Shown: positions 12,201 to 24,000, numbered from the stretch's first letter. The stretch is 64,000 nucleotides of DNA from Theristus sp. LFF4_11 (GCA_030248135.1 JASANC010004439.1:1-64000); one strand, 5' to 3'. Notes: generated by a model not told the origin, from the sequence alone. Program-made: numbers and translations.

Positions 12201-14216
12201 GGTCAAAACAAAACACACTATTATCGTTTCATGCGAAGGAGGCCGAGTAATGTTCAATAATGTGTCGAAAAGCCGCACAGCTAAAAAAAAATGTTTCGCG
12301 CCTGAACGTAATTCGAATATGAAATAAAATAAATTTATTTAGTGAGAAAAAAAATCAATTGTTTTTTCTCAATTTCTTGGACAAATCTGCCGTCATAATA
12401 CGTTAAGTTTTGCTGATGTCAAGTTGCCGCGCAGCCATGAAACATTTTCTCTATCTGTGCGTGCAACCACGCTCCAGGACAAATGGATTAAAAAGCGAAC
12501 AACGATTGCTTGAACCCGAATCATTACATGTACAGTGTGAGTCAAAAAAAGGTTCCAATTCTAAAATGCTCTCACTGGCGTGTGCTGAGGTGTTTAGAGC
12601 TGAAAATTGGAACACTATTAGAAAACAGTTGGAGGTTTTTCTGACTATTTTTTTTTCACGGTATGTTGCCCCTATCACTCACTACAGCAGAATATCTGAA
12701 AAACAAGAAAAATCGACAAATGTGGAGAAATACAGAGGGTTGATTTAGCTGTAGCAAGAACCTCATGGCTTAAAATTTGGAACACTGTTAGAACACTTTG
12801 AGAGCTTTTTTGTGATTAAAAATTTTTTGGTTTACACGTTTCAGTTTATTTTTACAGTGTAATTTTCAAAAAAATAGCGATTTTTGACGAAAAACAACGG
12901 TCGCCCATAATCTCACTGTTTATCATTGCTCATACCGACTTGTGAACTGATGTATCGCCACGCGGTGTAAAATAGAATTTTGTACAAAATTGGCGAACCA
13001 CTGTAGATAACTTATTCGCATGTTCCCACCAATTGGCAGACCAGACTCGCTTTTCTGCCGTCCACTTAACCATGATGGCCGCAACGACTGAAAATGGAAT
13101 TGCATTTTTCACTGCAGAAAACAATCAATCTGCTATGGTGAAAAAAGCAGAGTGGCAAATTGTGTGAATTAAAAAAGAAAAACATTTCGCATTTGAAAAG
13201 AGAAATTCGCATCTGTTCTGAGCAGAACCGCTCACGCACCCTAGAAGATTCGAAGTGAAACATCAGCTTGCTAAAAAAACTGTTCAAATGCCATTGAGCA
13301 TTCGGCATTTCCAAGCTGTTGTGTGTGCGTATTGTTTTTTTCATCTTTTTTGTGTTGCGAACACTCGGGTTATCACCAACGTTCATCATTTGGTCTTTGT
13401 AACAGCTAAATTAATTCTCTGCATTTCACCACATTTGTCGATTTTTCATGTTTTTCAGATATTCTGCTGTAGTGAGTGATAGGGGCAACATACCGTGAAA
13501 AAAAAATAGTCAGAAAAACCTCCAACTGTTTTCTAATAGTGTTCCAATTTTCAGCTCTAAACACCTCAGCACACGCCAGTGAGAGCATTTTAGAATTGGA
13601 ACCTTTTTTTTGGTTCACCCTGTATTATTAATTCTGTTGTTTGTTTTTTCACGGCAGATCTACAAAGCAAAGAACCTGATGACGCTCAGCGTCGACGGGC
13701 GCAGTGCCCGGCCGCACATCCTGCGCAATCGCAGTGTCGTTGCGACCAACACCAAGAATCCGCTGTATTTGGGCGGCATTCCAGCCGGATACGAGAATGA
13801 CGGACTGAAAACCGCCGGTCGGTGGTGTTTGGTGGCGCGCGTTTTTTTCCTATCATTTTTGTTCTTCTGAAGATAGTGTCTTCCTGGTTATGGGACAGTG
13901 ATGACGCACACCAGGCACACTGGCACACACTCAAACTGAATAATCAGTCAGTACATACAGCTACAGTCGGAACTGTTAATTATGGGCAAGGCGTGCTTTC
14001 TGTGCGGGAGCATTGCTGTGGATGGTGCGATTCTGCCCGTGATATCGCCAACCAATCAGCGGATTGCGTACAAATTTCGTTTTTTTAGACTCGTTCGTCG
14101 GCTGCGTCCGCCTGCTTAAACTCAGTCGCCAGCCGTCGCGACGTCGCAAAAGCGTTGACCTGCCACAGTTGACTGCGTTTGGCGACGTACAGAAGAACGA
14201 GTGTCCGTTGAATTGA
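254..14216 (+). CDS. Laminin alpha subunit, C-terminal part (end of LG3, LG4, LG5); 5' partial
   Basis: Secreted basement-membrane protein; LG4-LG5 of laminin alpha chains bind dystroglycan, heparin and sulfatides. Exons: about 254/266-476 (end of LG3: GC-x6-N-x4-LDF), 903-1008 (linker starting GCPIEDP, Thr/Pro-rich, as between LG3 and LG4), about 2782-2901, 3326-3395, 4221-4385, 5059-5235 (LG4, ending with GCLRNF and CS, then EPGVYFGADGGY of LG5), 6026-6137, 12083-12192, 13658-13817, 14089-14216 (LG5: NNG, LCDGHWH, PLYLGGIP, GCVRLL, ending ECPLN and TGA). Phases agree at every junction except 1008/2782; LG4 also lacks its first strand, so an exon between them is probably missing from this model. 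The first exon start is uncertain. The 5.9 kb intron 6138-12082 is nearly filled by nested transposons. Assignment to alpha chains rather than perlecan or agrin rests on the LG3-linker-LG4-LG5 order and the LG5 entry motif. Confidence 0.85.
1615..1789. mobile_element. MITE family D, copy D1
   Basis: Family definition: about 175-190 bp, ends TCTGCGACTCAATGCG...GCAGACG / CGCGCATTGAGTCGC, arms TTTATGTGGCAATTCAAAAT and ATTTTGAATTCCCGCGTCAT, centre GACTCGG. D1 lies in the laminin intron 1009-2781. Confidence 0.7.
1862..2030. mobile_element. MITE family A, copy A1
   Basis: Family definition: about 135-200 bp, flanked by TA, inverted ends CAGTCGAACTC / GAGTTCGACTG. Each arm then reads roughly ATTATAGGGAATCAGCTGAT, TGGTTGGTGATCACGTGAT and GCATGCTTTCTGTGCA. 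The arms carry their own small palindromes CAGCTG, CACGTG and GCATGC. CAGT ends with TA flanks suggest a non-autonomous Tc1/mariner relative. A1 lies in the laminin linker-to-LG4 intron, with ends CATTCGAAC and GTTCGACTG. Confidence 0.85.
2449..2600. repeat. 12-bp minisatellite, about 12 units of ACTGGCACACAC
   Basis: Perfect tandem units in a laminin intron, with one T substitution near the right end. Single ACTGGCACA units also occur at 6288, 13919 and 21430. Confidence 0.95.
3676..4015 (+). mobile_element. tRNA-derived SINE, second family, with tRNA-like head
   Basis: Head: GCTGAGTGGATAGCAC (A-box-like) and CCCGGGTTCGAATCC (B-box). Body: AACTGCTTCCAACGTCGCAG and CCCATGTGGTGGAC. Tail: CAACAACAACAACC. 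A second copy of the body lies at 42838-43020. The head has no well-paired acceptor stem, so it is not a working tRNA gene. Confidence 0.75.
4017..4205 (+). mobile_element. tRNA-derived SINE, main family, copy S1
   Basis: Family definition: A-box-like GCCTGGTGGTAGCGCG, B-box-like GGATCGAGCCCCGCCG, body GTGTATAGGCACTTAATGAC, GATGGGCACC, CGACGGCGTTCTGT and CATCGCCTAAAAT, then a (CAA)n tail. S1 follows directly on the other SINE. Its tail ends just before the LG4 acceptor at 4219-4220. Confidence 0.85.
4417..4592. mobile_element. MITE family D, copy D2
   Basis: Reads CATGACGCGGGAATTCGAAA, then GTCCCCTAAATAAGGCCGGG, then GAATTACCGCAT, on the opposite strand to D1. Starts about 30 bp after the laminin exon ending at 4385. 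Confidence 0.75.
4618..4756. mobile_element. MITE family A, copy A2 (degraded)
   Basis: Arms GTGATCACGTGC and CACGTGATCACCAACCAACC are clear, but the outer ends are worn. It runs directly into copy A3, so two copies stand head to tail in the laminin intron 4386-5058. Confidence 0.6.
4757..4939. mobile_element. MITE family A, copy A3
   Basis: Left end CAGTCGGAACTC. Inner arms AATCAGCTGATTGG and CACGTGATCACC. The right end is decayed into a GAGATTT-rich stretch (4940-4990). Confidence 0.75.
5361..5494. mobile_element. MITE family A, copy A4 (short form)
   Basis: TA-flanked, CAGTCGGAACTC at the left and GAGTTTGACTG at the right. Uses the variant arm ATATGCAACTAGCTGATTGG, also seen in A10 and A16, so there are at least two subfamilies. 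Confidence 0.8.
6950..7690 (+). repeat. 357-359 bp tandem unit, left arm (two full copies and a fragment)
   Basis: Unit starts recur at about 6953, 7312 and 7671 (AATGAATGAATTTGGCTGAA). The third copy breaks off after about 20 bp. Sequence similarity to the right-arm copies is high. Confidence 0.9.
8585..9376. mobile_element. Long MITE A relative (A5), 792 bp
   Basis: Ends CAGTCGAACTC and GAGTTCGACTG with TA on both sides. The inverted arms extend over roughly 190 bp, including CGGTGCGGAGTGTGAGCAGC and its complement, and AACGTGTTTC. Further in lie CGACGACG...CGTCGTCG blocks at about 8812-8833 and 9136-9151. No transposase seen. It sits within the laminin-intron foldback element. Confidence 0.8.
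9377..10745 (-). repeat. 357-bp tandem unit, right arm (about four copies)
   Basis: ATTCATTGGGCGCACCTACA recurs at about 9650, 10007 and 10364, with a variant at about 10720. The spacing of 357 is constant. Copies differ by single bases, which indicates recent amplification or homogenisation. Confidence 0.9.
11054..11962 (+). mobile_element. Mariner-like element M1 (defective)
   Basis: TA-flanked, 909 bp, about 50-bp inverted ends CAGGGTGGGCCAAAAAAAAG / CTTTTTTTGGCCCACCCTG extending to CAAACTGCTGTCACTGGCTG. Contains only a remnant of the transposase N-terminus. The other arm of the host foldback (about 6625-6640) shows the sequence without the insertion. Confidence 0.9.
11585..11719 (+). pseudogene. 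Mariner-type transposase N-terminal helix-turn-helix remnant (M1)
   Basis: Starts MVKWTAEQRVWCAIWWEQ, followed by SFSAVIRQFRVKFH: the pattern of the DUF4817-type DNA-binding helix-turn-helix found at the start of insect and nematode mariner-like transposases. About 40 residues are recognisable; no DDE/D catalytic part follows. Confidence 0.7.
12533..13622 (-). mobile_element. Mariner-like element M2 with long inverted ends (defective)
   Basis: TA-flanked, 1090 bp. The ends CAGTGTGAGTCAAAAAAAGG / CCTTTTTTTTGGTTCACCCTG extend as about 200-bp inverted arms (12533-12735 and 13420-13622). Its termini and helix-turn-helix resemble M1, but the inside differs. It lies in the laminin intron 12193-13657. 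Confidence 0.9.
12953..13073 (-). pseudogene. Mariner-type transposase N-terminal remnant (M2)
   Basis: MVKWTAEKRVWSANWWEH, then STVVRQFCTKF: a sister of the M1 remnant. About 40 residues; nothing catalytic remains. Confidence 0.65.
13964..14080. mobile_element. MITE family A, copy A6 (right end lost)
   Basis: Left end CAGTCGGAACTG; right arm readable to CCAACCAATCAGCGGATTGC, then replaced by a T-rich stretch that serves the acceptor of the last laminin exon (AG at 14087-14088). Confidence 0.65.
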
Positions 14217-14480
14217 TGCGATTGTGGTCGGTTCGAATTGATGAAAATCAGCAGCTATAATTTCGTTTGAAGACGTTTTTTATGATGGTTTTGCGTTTTT
14301 TTTTACTTCACCTTCTGTTTTCAGGTTTTTAGGACGCAGGGCATAATCTCAAGTTTTATCCTTGTTATTCTCTTTCGTTTAGCAAGCTTTATTTGAACGA
14401 ACGAATCATAATATTTTTTAGTGTGTTTCTGATTTATGTTATCATTTTATCATATTTGTGAAATGTAGATTTCTACACCG

Positions 14481-14486
14481 AATAAA
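14481..14486 (+). terminator. Candidate polyadenylation signal, laminin gene
   Basis: AATAAA, the first such motif on the plus strand after the laminin stop codon. Position only; no transcript evidence. Confidence 0.35.
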
Positions 14487-14805
14487 CGTGTGTGAAACGT
14501 CGATGCGTTGATACAGAGCTTAAACACAAGACGACGTCGATTTCTTGCAACGCGAGAAGTCCCGTATTTTATATTTTGATCCAAATGACGCGATTTTTCG
14601 GTGCAGAAAATCTACGTCAATGGAAAAAATTGTCATTCATACGAACGTCAAAAAGCTCAAATCTGAGAAAGCAAACTAAATTCGACAAAAAAAGTTCTGG
14701 TGTGCTGCGGAGAAGCGCGTTGCCTCGCAAAAGAGCAGCTTTTGCGGTCGCCGCAACAGTTGGCAGGCTGGGCTCCGTGGCGCCCCTATTATCAATTTTT
14801 TTAGG

Positions 14806-14990
14806 TTCTGCGACTCAATGCGTGTGTGCAGACGTTGAAAGGAAACTACATATAGCTTCAATCTTTATGTGGCAATTTAAAATCGCCACAAATTGACCAT
14901 TTCGGGCACTCGGATCACTTTGCCAAACTTGAATTCCCGCGTCATGCAGGAAACTGAAAACCTACCTATCTATGCGCGCATGAGTCTCGG
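14806..14990. mobile_element. MITE family D, copy D3
   Basis: Well preserved from TCTGCGACTCAATGCGTGTG to TATGCGCGCATGAGTC. Lies between the convergent 3' ends of laminin and anoctamin. Confidence 0.8.
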
Positions 14991-15087
14991 GACCAAAATA
15001 ATAGCTATGACTCGTAAGAACTCTGGGAAGCATCAACTAACTCGTAAGTAAAATAGTAAGAACTCCGGGAAGCATCAACTATGACTC

Positions 15088-18000
15088 TTAATCACCGCAC
15101 AACCACGGTTGCACATAACGACGCAGCACTTTCACGTAGATCGGTGCCTTCTTCGCAGCAGCCTTATTATTATGATAATTGTTGCGATTGTGCTGATTGG
15201 CGATCACCGCTCGGATGTGCTTTGGCGCGCGCGCAGCGACCTCAGCCGGCAGTTCAGCCGCCCAATCAGCGTTCTCAACCGCGTCCATCTCGTCCTGGTC
15301 GTTCATCAGCTCGCTGTATTGCTCCTCCTCCAGTTCAACGTCGGTCGCTGTCTGTTGTTCGGTACTGAGTAGATCTTCGTTCTGTGCGAGACAAAGAAAA
15401 AATATGCATTATTTGTGAAAATAATACGATTTTTTTGGTTGGAATGAATGGACGGATGGTTGGATGAAACCATACCCGTGCGACGGGTGTGGGGTACCGG
15501 ATGTGCGCAGCCCTCAAAACCAGTGTCCAGCCTGCAAGCAATTTTTGCGGTGGCATTTCGGCGACACACCGGTTTGAGAGGGCTCTGCACCATTTTGACG
15601 GCTGTGCGTGCCACCATTTGCAAGGCATCCGGTGCAAAAAAGCAAAAGGCTCGCAAAGTTTGCTCTGGACACCGGTTTTGAGCGCTGCGCGCACATCGGC
15701 ATTCCCCACACCGGCGCACGGGTATGGTTGGGGAACGGTTGGAAAATGAGAATCAGCACGAAAAAGAACCAGATGCGAGCGCGGAGGAGCAAACCATTCG
15801 AAACAACTCCTGTCGTACGAACGCCTCGCGCTGCTGATGCTCGAGTACGTGCGTCGGCGTGTCCGGTATCAACAACTGCAGCAACCACTGTACGACAAAC
15901 GCGGCGTGCTCGAAGATCAAAATGAACAGCATCTTCGCGAACCAAACGCGAAACCAAAGATTGATGTTCGTGTCGTTGTGGTGTTTGGTCGCCGCCTGGT
16001 GTTCCATTGTGCGATTGTACGTACGGATGTAGCACGTCTCGACCAGTTCACCTTTGCTGTTCAACAGTGTTTCGTCTGCAAATGTTGTTTTTTTGTCGTT
16101 TTTTTGTAGTTCCTGTTTTTTTGTGCGTTTTGATTTTTAAAAAACGGAAATCAACTCTCCGAAACCATAATCAGGTTTTAGTTTGGCGAAACGGCAATGG
16201 TGAATGCACAATTTCACTCGCCTTGCAGTACGGTATATGCGGTATGATTTCAGTGTGACCATTTAACCGCATTTTCTAAACTAATACGGCGGTGTGAAAA
16301 CTGTTTCTTTTGTGAACTTTCAACAAAAAGAACTTGTCGGCCGAGTAAACATGACAGCTTTTTTTCAGGGTGCAAGGAGCGCGCGAAATTTGAAGGTATG
16401 AAAAAAGACGTTCAGAAACACAGCTGTGCGCCAAATTTGACGTATTTTTTAACTAATTGATATTCTTCTGTTCATTCTTTCTCCCTTGCACACACGATTA
16501 GGATTTATCTTGGCATTCTTTGAAAAAGACAACTCCTGGTCTACGACTGGTCCGGCCTTGATGGAGAATACAAGGACACTGCCTTATGTATTCGGCCGTA
16601 CAGTTTTCTACTGACTCAAGCAAGCCTGATATTTTCGTTCGTATTCGTCCATCAGTCGAATCGACCCAGCGAGCATGGTATCATTCGGATGGATATCCGG
16701 TCGTGGAATGATATCGCACCAGACTGACGTGTTGAATGGAACGAGCGTGAAGTTGAGGAACGAATTGTAGTGCAACGGGTGACCCTCGATTTGTTGCCAG
16801 ACCTGTAAAGGTGATTGGTGACAACAAGCATGCCCGGTTGCATTCCAAACTTTCTTGTTGTTGGGGATTTTAGGCGATGTTTTTAGCCTGGGCTACAGAG
16901 AAGCGTACAAAACGCCGTCGAGTAGGGTGCCCATCGAGTTTTCTCTCTCTTATCAAGTGCCTATACACTTCTCGGCGGGGCTCGATCCCCCGAACGCACA
17001 GACAATAGTCTAACGCGCTACCACCAGAGGCCACGAGCGGTGACAAAAAAAGCGACGACCGACCAGGGTGACTCATTCTTATTCTCATTCACTCGAGAAA
17101 AGAAAAACGAGCCAATACAGCCAAACCAATTTATCGATGAAATTCGTTGACAACGCGATCACGGCGGCATTCGTAAACACAGCGACGTGCGTGAACATTC
17201 GCAGGAGACCCTGCCACGGTTCAATGTTGTGCACGCGTTCCGGGATAGGCCTATATGGATGAGAGTAGCAGAGACAGGGTGACTGTACACACCGCCAAAA
17301 CACCACACGCATTCTGACTTTTTCGCTTGCTCGTCATATTGCATTTTGGGGTATATCGCCGTTATAAAACAAGTGCGATGATACAAAAACTCTACAGTCG
17401 AACTCTATATCGGATCAGCGTATTTTAGTTGTTGGCGATCACGTGATGCATGCTTTCTGTGCAGGCATTGCTGTCGGGGGCGGAGCATCAGAACGCATGC
17501 ATGCACGTGATCACTAACCAATCAGCTGTTGACCAAATTTCCCTATAATTTAGAATGCGACTGCAGATGCGCACTTTCGCTGAGTGGCCAGTATTTTGTA
17601 GGCGTCCAATCGAATCTCAATGATGTTGTTCATCAGCGCAAACAGCGGCGCCAACGGCATCGCAGCGACGAACATCGTCACGAAACCATACTGAATCAGC
17701 ATCTCGAGACAGTCACTGAAAAGAATTTCCAATTTCATAGTTTTATTCATCCGGTTTTGTTTGTGAACGCAATAAAAAAACGGTTTTAGTCGCAACAAGT
17801 TTGGAAAAAATCAGTGTTTTTGAATTTTGAAATTATGAACGGTTTCAGTGTTGATCACATAACAAGACGTTGCCACTCTCGCAACCAATTGGAAAAAGTC
17901 TAGTATTGTGGATTTATTCAAACGTGTCCAGATTTAAATGACGTCATTTGCTTTAAAAACGCTCGTTTGTCAAGGTACCATTCACCATTTGTTTGTGGGA

Positions 18001-21000
18001 AGAAATTGGCTAAACGAAAAGTCTGGTTAGCTGTGAACGACAAGCGCATGATTTGCGGCACATGACGTCATTTCAGTGGGACACGTTTAAAAAATAAGTT
18101 ATAGTGAACCACCGGCCCGTCCCATCTACCCAAACAGATTGATCTGATGCGGACTGGCGAGCGCGTTGTCCTTCTGCCATCGTGTCGCGTCCGCCAAACG
18201 GTCGCCACTGTTCAGGTCGTTCTTCCTTCGTCGATTCCAATTCATCAGCAGCGGCGTGCCGATTTCGATCAGATTATTGATCATCTGCTTGCCGGCCATG
18301 ATGATGAACAGCTGGACGGATACGCTGAACATACAGCCGGTCGGTGGACAACTGCAAAATGGTTTTTCTAACTAAAAAAATATTCAATGTACACTTGGAT
18401 TCGATGTTGTCGCGCAAAAGCCAACACAACCGCATGTCATGCCCACGGATGTCAGCACCTGTGTCAATGCCTGTTTCGGTCAGCCACTACTTATGTCTAA
18501 GCCGAGTCAGGACCAATATTCACATGCAGTCAACTATTGGACATGTCAAAGCCCCCGTCAACGCCTTTGTCTAAGTCTATGTCAACAACTACGTCTAACT
18601 AAACCCATGTCAAAGCCAATTTCAATGGGTACCTGAACCTGAACATACATTATGCCTGAATCAAGCCTATTTCAACGGTTATACATAATATGCCTGGATC
18701 TATGTGCAAGCAAATGTCTCAAGTTTAAAATATCAACGCCTGAGCCCATGTCAGTCAACACTGCATATCAACGTACACAGTCAAACTCTAAATTATGGGG
18801 AATCAGCTGATTGGTTGGTGGTCGCGTGATGCATGCATTCTGTGCAGAAATTGCTACGGGGGCGGAGTTTGGTTTGCATAGCAAGACAAGCATCACACAC
18901 ACGTGATCACCAACCAATCAGCTGATTGCCTATAATTTAGAGTTCAACTGCATGTCAAACTCACACATCAACAAACGGCCTCCGCTCCGGGGAGTCATGC
19001 ATGACGGGCACAACCAGCACGAGGAAAAACAGCGCACCGTAATAGTTGATGAACTAAAAATATGGTATGACCTATTTTTTTAAACGTGTCCCACTGAAAT
19101 GACGTCATGTGCCGCCAAACATGCGCTTGCCGTTCACAGCAATCCAGACTTTCCGTTTAGCCGATTTCTTCGCGTAAACAAATGGTGAATGTCGAATCAG
19201 TCACACTAAACTAACCTTTTTGTGTCTGTACTTTGACAAACGGGCGATTTTAAAGCAAATGACGTCATTTTAGTCCGGTCACGTTTGAATAATTCCACAA
19301 TGAAAGTTTCTAGTTTTTAATCGCGTTTTTTTAGTATTTCACATCATTAAATCGTTTGCAAATTGCAATATCAGTTATCACTAATCAATCAGCTATAGTA
19401 AGAATTCTTTTTTTCTGTTTTTACCTGGAAAATCACGACCTTATAGCAGAATCGCTGTTCAAATTCGGCGTCCGTTCGCGGCATCTCAAGGCGCGTCAGA
19501 AAGTAGGCAATCTGGGCGTATACTTTTTTGTTTCTCTTTGCTCCAAATTAAAACTGCGTTTAGAGGATGTTTACTACCAGCTGATTGGTTGATGGTCACG
19601 TGATGCATGCTTTCTGTGCAAAGCGAACTCCGCCCACGCCCAGCAATGCCTGCACAGTGATCCCCGTAATCCCAACCAACCAACCAGCCCTATAATTTCG
19701 AGTTCGACTGTGCACGTCCACCCACAGACCTTCATGTAAATCTTGGTCATGATTGCGATGCAGATGCCATTCGTAATCGAGCCCGTCAAACTGATCATCA
19801 CCGTTGGACTGATGTAGTACTGATGCTCGTCAAAGGGGTCGTCGGTGGCGACACGAAGCCAACGATACCAAAAGGTGCCGAATCGTTTGTAAGCGATCAC
19901 GCCGAATAGTAGACCAACGACGACAACAATGAACATCAGACTAGGTGTAAAGTTTCGGTTTTCCTTACAGTCTAAACTCAATGGCGCATGCAACTAGCTG
20001 ATTGGTTGGTCCGATCGTGATGCATGCATATTCTGTGCAAGCGAAATTCCGACGCTCCCACAGCAATGCCTGCACACAATGCATGTATGCATATCACGTG
20101 ATCACTAACCAATCAGCTAGTTGGATGTGTTAGAATGAGAGAACACAGTAGTCACGCATGCGATTGCGTTTTGTACAGTTTTGATTTGCGAACATGCTGG
20201 ATTGGTTGCAGCAGCACCCAGCGAATGCTTTTTTTTATTTATTTGTTTGCGCGCCGGTTCCGGAAACCCTAAGGTACCAAACTCCGGCGGAAACGGGCAA
20301 TACTGCCCCGAGCCCAATTTACCCTCGGCTCTGGAGGGAGTAGACCATTAGATCTTGTTAGGTCACTTTAGTTTCATCATGGTGTGTCTTGTCCGCAGCG
20401 AGGTTCGAACTTTCCACCTACTGAACGGCAGGCGAAAGCCCTACACCTGCGCTACAGACGCGACGCTTGATCAAAAGTCGCGAGATGACTAGTGTTCTTT
20501 TCTCCGAATACCAATCAACAATGGGCTGCAGTGCAGTGCACCAACGAATAAGCATTCGCGGTGGTAAAAAAACGATGCAACACCTTTCGGCAGTGGCGGC
20601 AATGATGACCAATAACAACAACCAATCAACGTTCTGATAACAATTAGAGTTTTCGACTAATCTACTTTCCATAATAACAACTACTTTCCAGAAACAACAA
20701 TAAAACAACAAAAGCTTACACGGTGGACACGGAGGCAGCCATTCGTTTCATCGCCTCACTCCTGGTCATGTGCGGCTCGACCAAGCGCGTCACGCGATTA
20801 AATTTGCGCGTTTTCACTTTGCGCGCGTACTCCGGCCTCATGTCGCACTGGAATTGAGAATGGAATGCTCTCGTTGTTTGGAAGGGCGGAGCCGGAGAAA
20901 AACACAAAGGACAGGGTAGGAAAGATGGAAAAGTACAGCCGGCACCGCACCGGACGCAAGTTTCTCATTCAGCCCGCTGATTGGCTGCTGACACGCGAAA

Positions 21001-24000
21001 CACAGAAACATGGAGCACCGCTGCAGTCGTAACCCCAAAAAGAACCAGCTGATTGGTTGATGCATTTATTTTGTGCATGAGTTTGCTGTGGAGGCGGAGT
21101 TTGGTTTGCATAGAATCCACACGCATAACGTGACCACCAACCAATCAGCTAGCTGGCTATGTTATCTGACAAACACCTCTGGTTCACGAAATTCTGCGTC
21201 GGTGACGTCCCATTTGGCAGCCAACTCTGATTGGCGTCGCCGCCACAGAGTCATGAAGCAAATCGCCCACGCCACCATGAACCTGTAAACGTGTTTTTCT
21301 TTCTTGTAAATTCAGTGAAAGCAACGATGAATTTGGTTGATTATGTTTATTGATGAGCAACATTTTGCCCTTCGAAAACCGTGCTGTTTGTCGCCAACAC
21401 ACCATTATCGCACGGTTACAATCAAACACACTGGCACACAGACGCAGACACACACACGCACCAGCGCTTGTGTGTCTGTGTGTTTGTTAATGGACTGTAC
21501 AACATTACATGCAGTACAGACTGTCATAGTTGCAGATATACGCTATGTGCAACAAACTTCAGTGACGGTTTCTGAAAAAAATAACAACTATGAATTTACG
21601 TCGAAAAGAAACTGGCGATTGGATTGTCGAAGACTGTCGTCCAGCGTTGAGTGCCGCATAAGCTGCCGATGCGCGTGAACTGACAGTCCTGAAGGAGCAA
21701 CGGTGTACGAACGAACGGTGATTTTAGGCGATGTTTTAGCGCCAGGGCTAACCCAGTTAAGCATACAGAACGCCGTCGAGTAGGGCGCCCATCGAGTTTT
21801 CTCTGTCATCAAATGCCTATACACCCCTCGGCGGGGCTCGATCCCCCGAACGCACAGACTGTAGTTTAACGCACTACCACCAGGCCACGAGGGAGCAGCA
21901 CCGGAGGAAAGCTCATAAACAAGTAGGTGTGGACAACGTTTTATTTAAAAAAACATAGTAAAACTGTCCGAAATAAACATGCTGATCGGTTTCCTGTCCC
22001 AAACGGTCGTTAGCTACAGATGAAAAAGCCGAGAATGGTTTCGCTACTCCCAGCTGATGAGCTACAGCCGAACTCTAAAATTATAGAGAATCAGCTGATT
22101 GGTTGGCGGTCACGTGCATGCATGCTCTACTGTGCAAACCGAACTCCGCCCCACACCAATTTCCGCACAGAGAGCATGCGCATGCTCGTAGCACGTGATC
22201 ACCAACGACTCATCCAGCTGATTCCCTATAATTTAGAGTTCGACTGTACATATTTCGTTCCCAGGCACCGCGCGCGGACCGGGACCACCGGACATATATT
22301 TCTCGTCGCTTGATACCGGGTGTACATATGACTGACCGCTTGTAAACACCGTCGACACATGTATTTGTCGGCCATTGACAATGTGCCAGTGGTGCTGTTG
22401 TTGTTGTTGTTGCTCTGCGGGTCCACCGAGCAGAACGACTCGTCCGCCTGACTGAACACGGCATACAGAAGGCTGACCGTGACGAAGAGCACACCGCCGA
22501 GTGCGGGCGGAATCAGCATCTGCGTGTAGAACCCCAGCCACGCGAAATACATCGCCACCTGCGCGCACATGTTGAGAGAGACCGTGTCGGTGGTATATCC
22601 GGGCGGGATTCAAACTCCATAAGCGGCATTCATGAAGCAGTATTTAGTGACGCGCAGCTATGTGTTAAGACATAGCTACGTGTTCACCAAATACTGTTTC
22701 ATGAATGCGTCGATAATCGTGCACACACTGTACCACTTGTCCAAATACAGTCGAACTCTGAAGTATAGCGAATCAGCTGATTGATTGGCATTGCGGTGTG
22801 CATGCGTTCTGTTGAAACCAAACTCTGCCCCACAGCAATAATGCCTGCACAGAAAGCATGCATACCGTAACGCCAACCAATCAGCTGATTCCCTATAATT
22901 TAGAGAGTACGACTGTGCAGTACACGGTTTGTGTTTTTACCTTTTCACCGTAGTACTGTCGAATCTGCTCGATCGGCTGATATTTGTGCCAACGCGACGG
23001 ACGGGCCCACGTTTCGTAGAGGTACCTTGAAAAAAGTAAATTGTGTTTAAAAAACAAAAAAGTTTATTTTTGACAATATGTATACACGTCACACTTTTCG
23101 CACGCCGAAGAATAAACATCTCTCTCCTCAACTACCGTAAAGTCTTGCATATAAGGTTCCTCCCACTTATAAGACCCCCACCCAAAAGTGGGCGGAGTGT
23201 CACACGGCGGGAAACCAAAAAATTCAAAATTTTGACTTGGTCAAAATCCTATCCCGTTTATAAGGCCCGAAATTCCTAATGTTCGCTTTATAAGACCTCC
23301 TCCCACTTATAAGGTTGTCACACGAAATTCCACTTTTTTCAGAAATTTTTGATTTTCAAATTTATATAAGGAGACCTTATATGCAAGACTTTACGGTATT
23401 TACCGGTATGTTCATCAGTCGATAATAAGGCTTTCCGTGATTATAGTGATAGATTCGTGGGCGGTTTGGCGGAGTTCTCAGTTCCTATTTTTATGCAGTT
23501 TAGTAAGCTATCGCACTGGAAAAGAGACTGGCGATCGGCTATACACCTAATCAACTATTCTACGACAAAAAAACCACAGCTGAACAATAATCACAGCGAA
23601 AAACGCTTCTAATCTCTAACTTTCGCATCGGCCACTGCTCGACGGGCGTCTTGTCGTAGTTCACTGAGCGCTCTCGCAAGTCGGCGTCATGCGGCGGGAA
23701 AACGCGCGTGTACACCTTCTCATCCAGGAGATACTGGACAACCAGATGTTATAGAGTTGAAAATTGTCAAAAAAAACTTAAAAACACTGCTCATAATTCA
23801 AATAATCCACTTTGGAAGCGCAGCAAAATTTATAGTTTTTTCCAAGGTAAGTTTTACACTTTGAAAAAAAAATGCAAAACCATTGTTGCGAAACTGACAC
23901 GCAGATTGATCATCTTCTGCTTCCGATCAAAATACGCGTGGTCTTGCTCCTCCAGATCGTCGAAGGTTTCGTACAAAATATCGGACGTGTCGCGGTGCGT

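Larger units (their letters stand above)
14217..15087. other. Intergenic region between convergent laminin and anoctamin genes
   Basis: Holds the laminin 3' region (AATAAA at 14481-14486, 265 bases after the stop), MITE D3, and a short repeated phrase AACTCTGGGAAGCATCAACT / AACTCCGGGAAGCATCAACT at 15019 and 15061. No other gene seen. Confidence 0.7.

Noticed and set aside
22676..22741. Extra anoctamin exon reading [18 protein letters not shown]
   Set aside because: The flanking exons 22941-23025 and 22337-22558 join in phase and give the expected [12 protein letters not shown] sequence; this frame runs into MITE B1.
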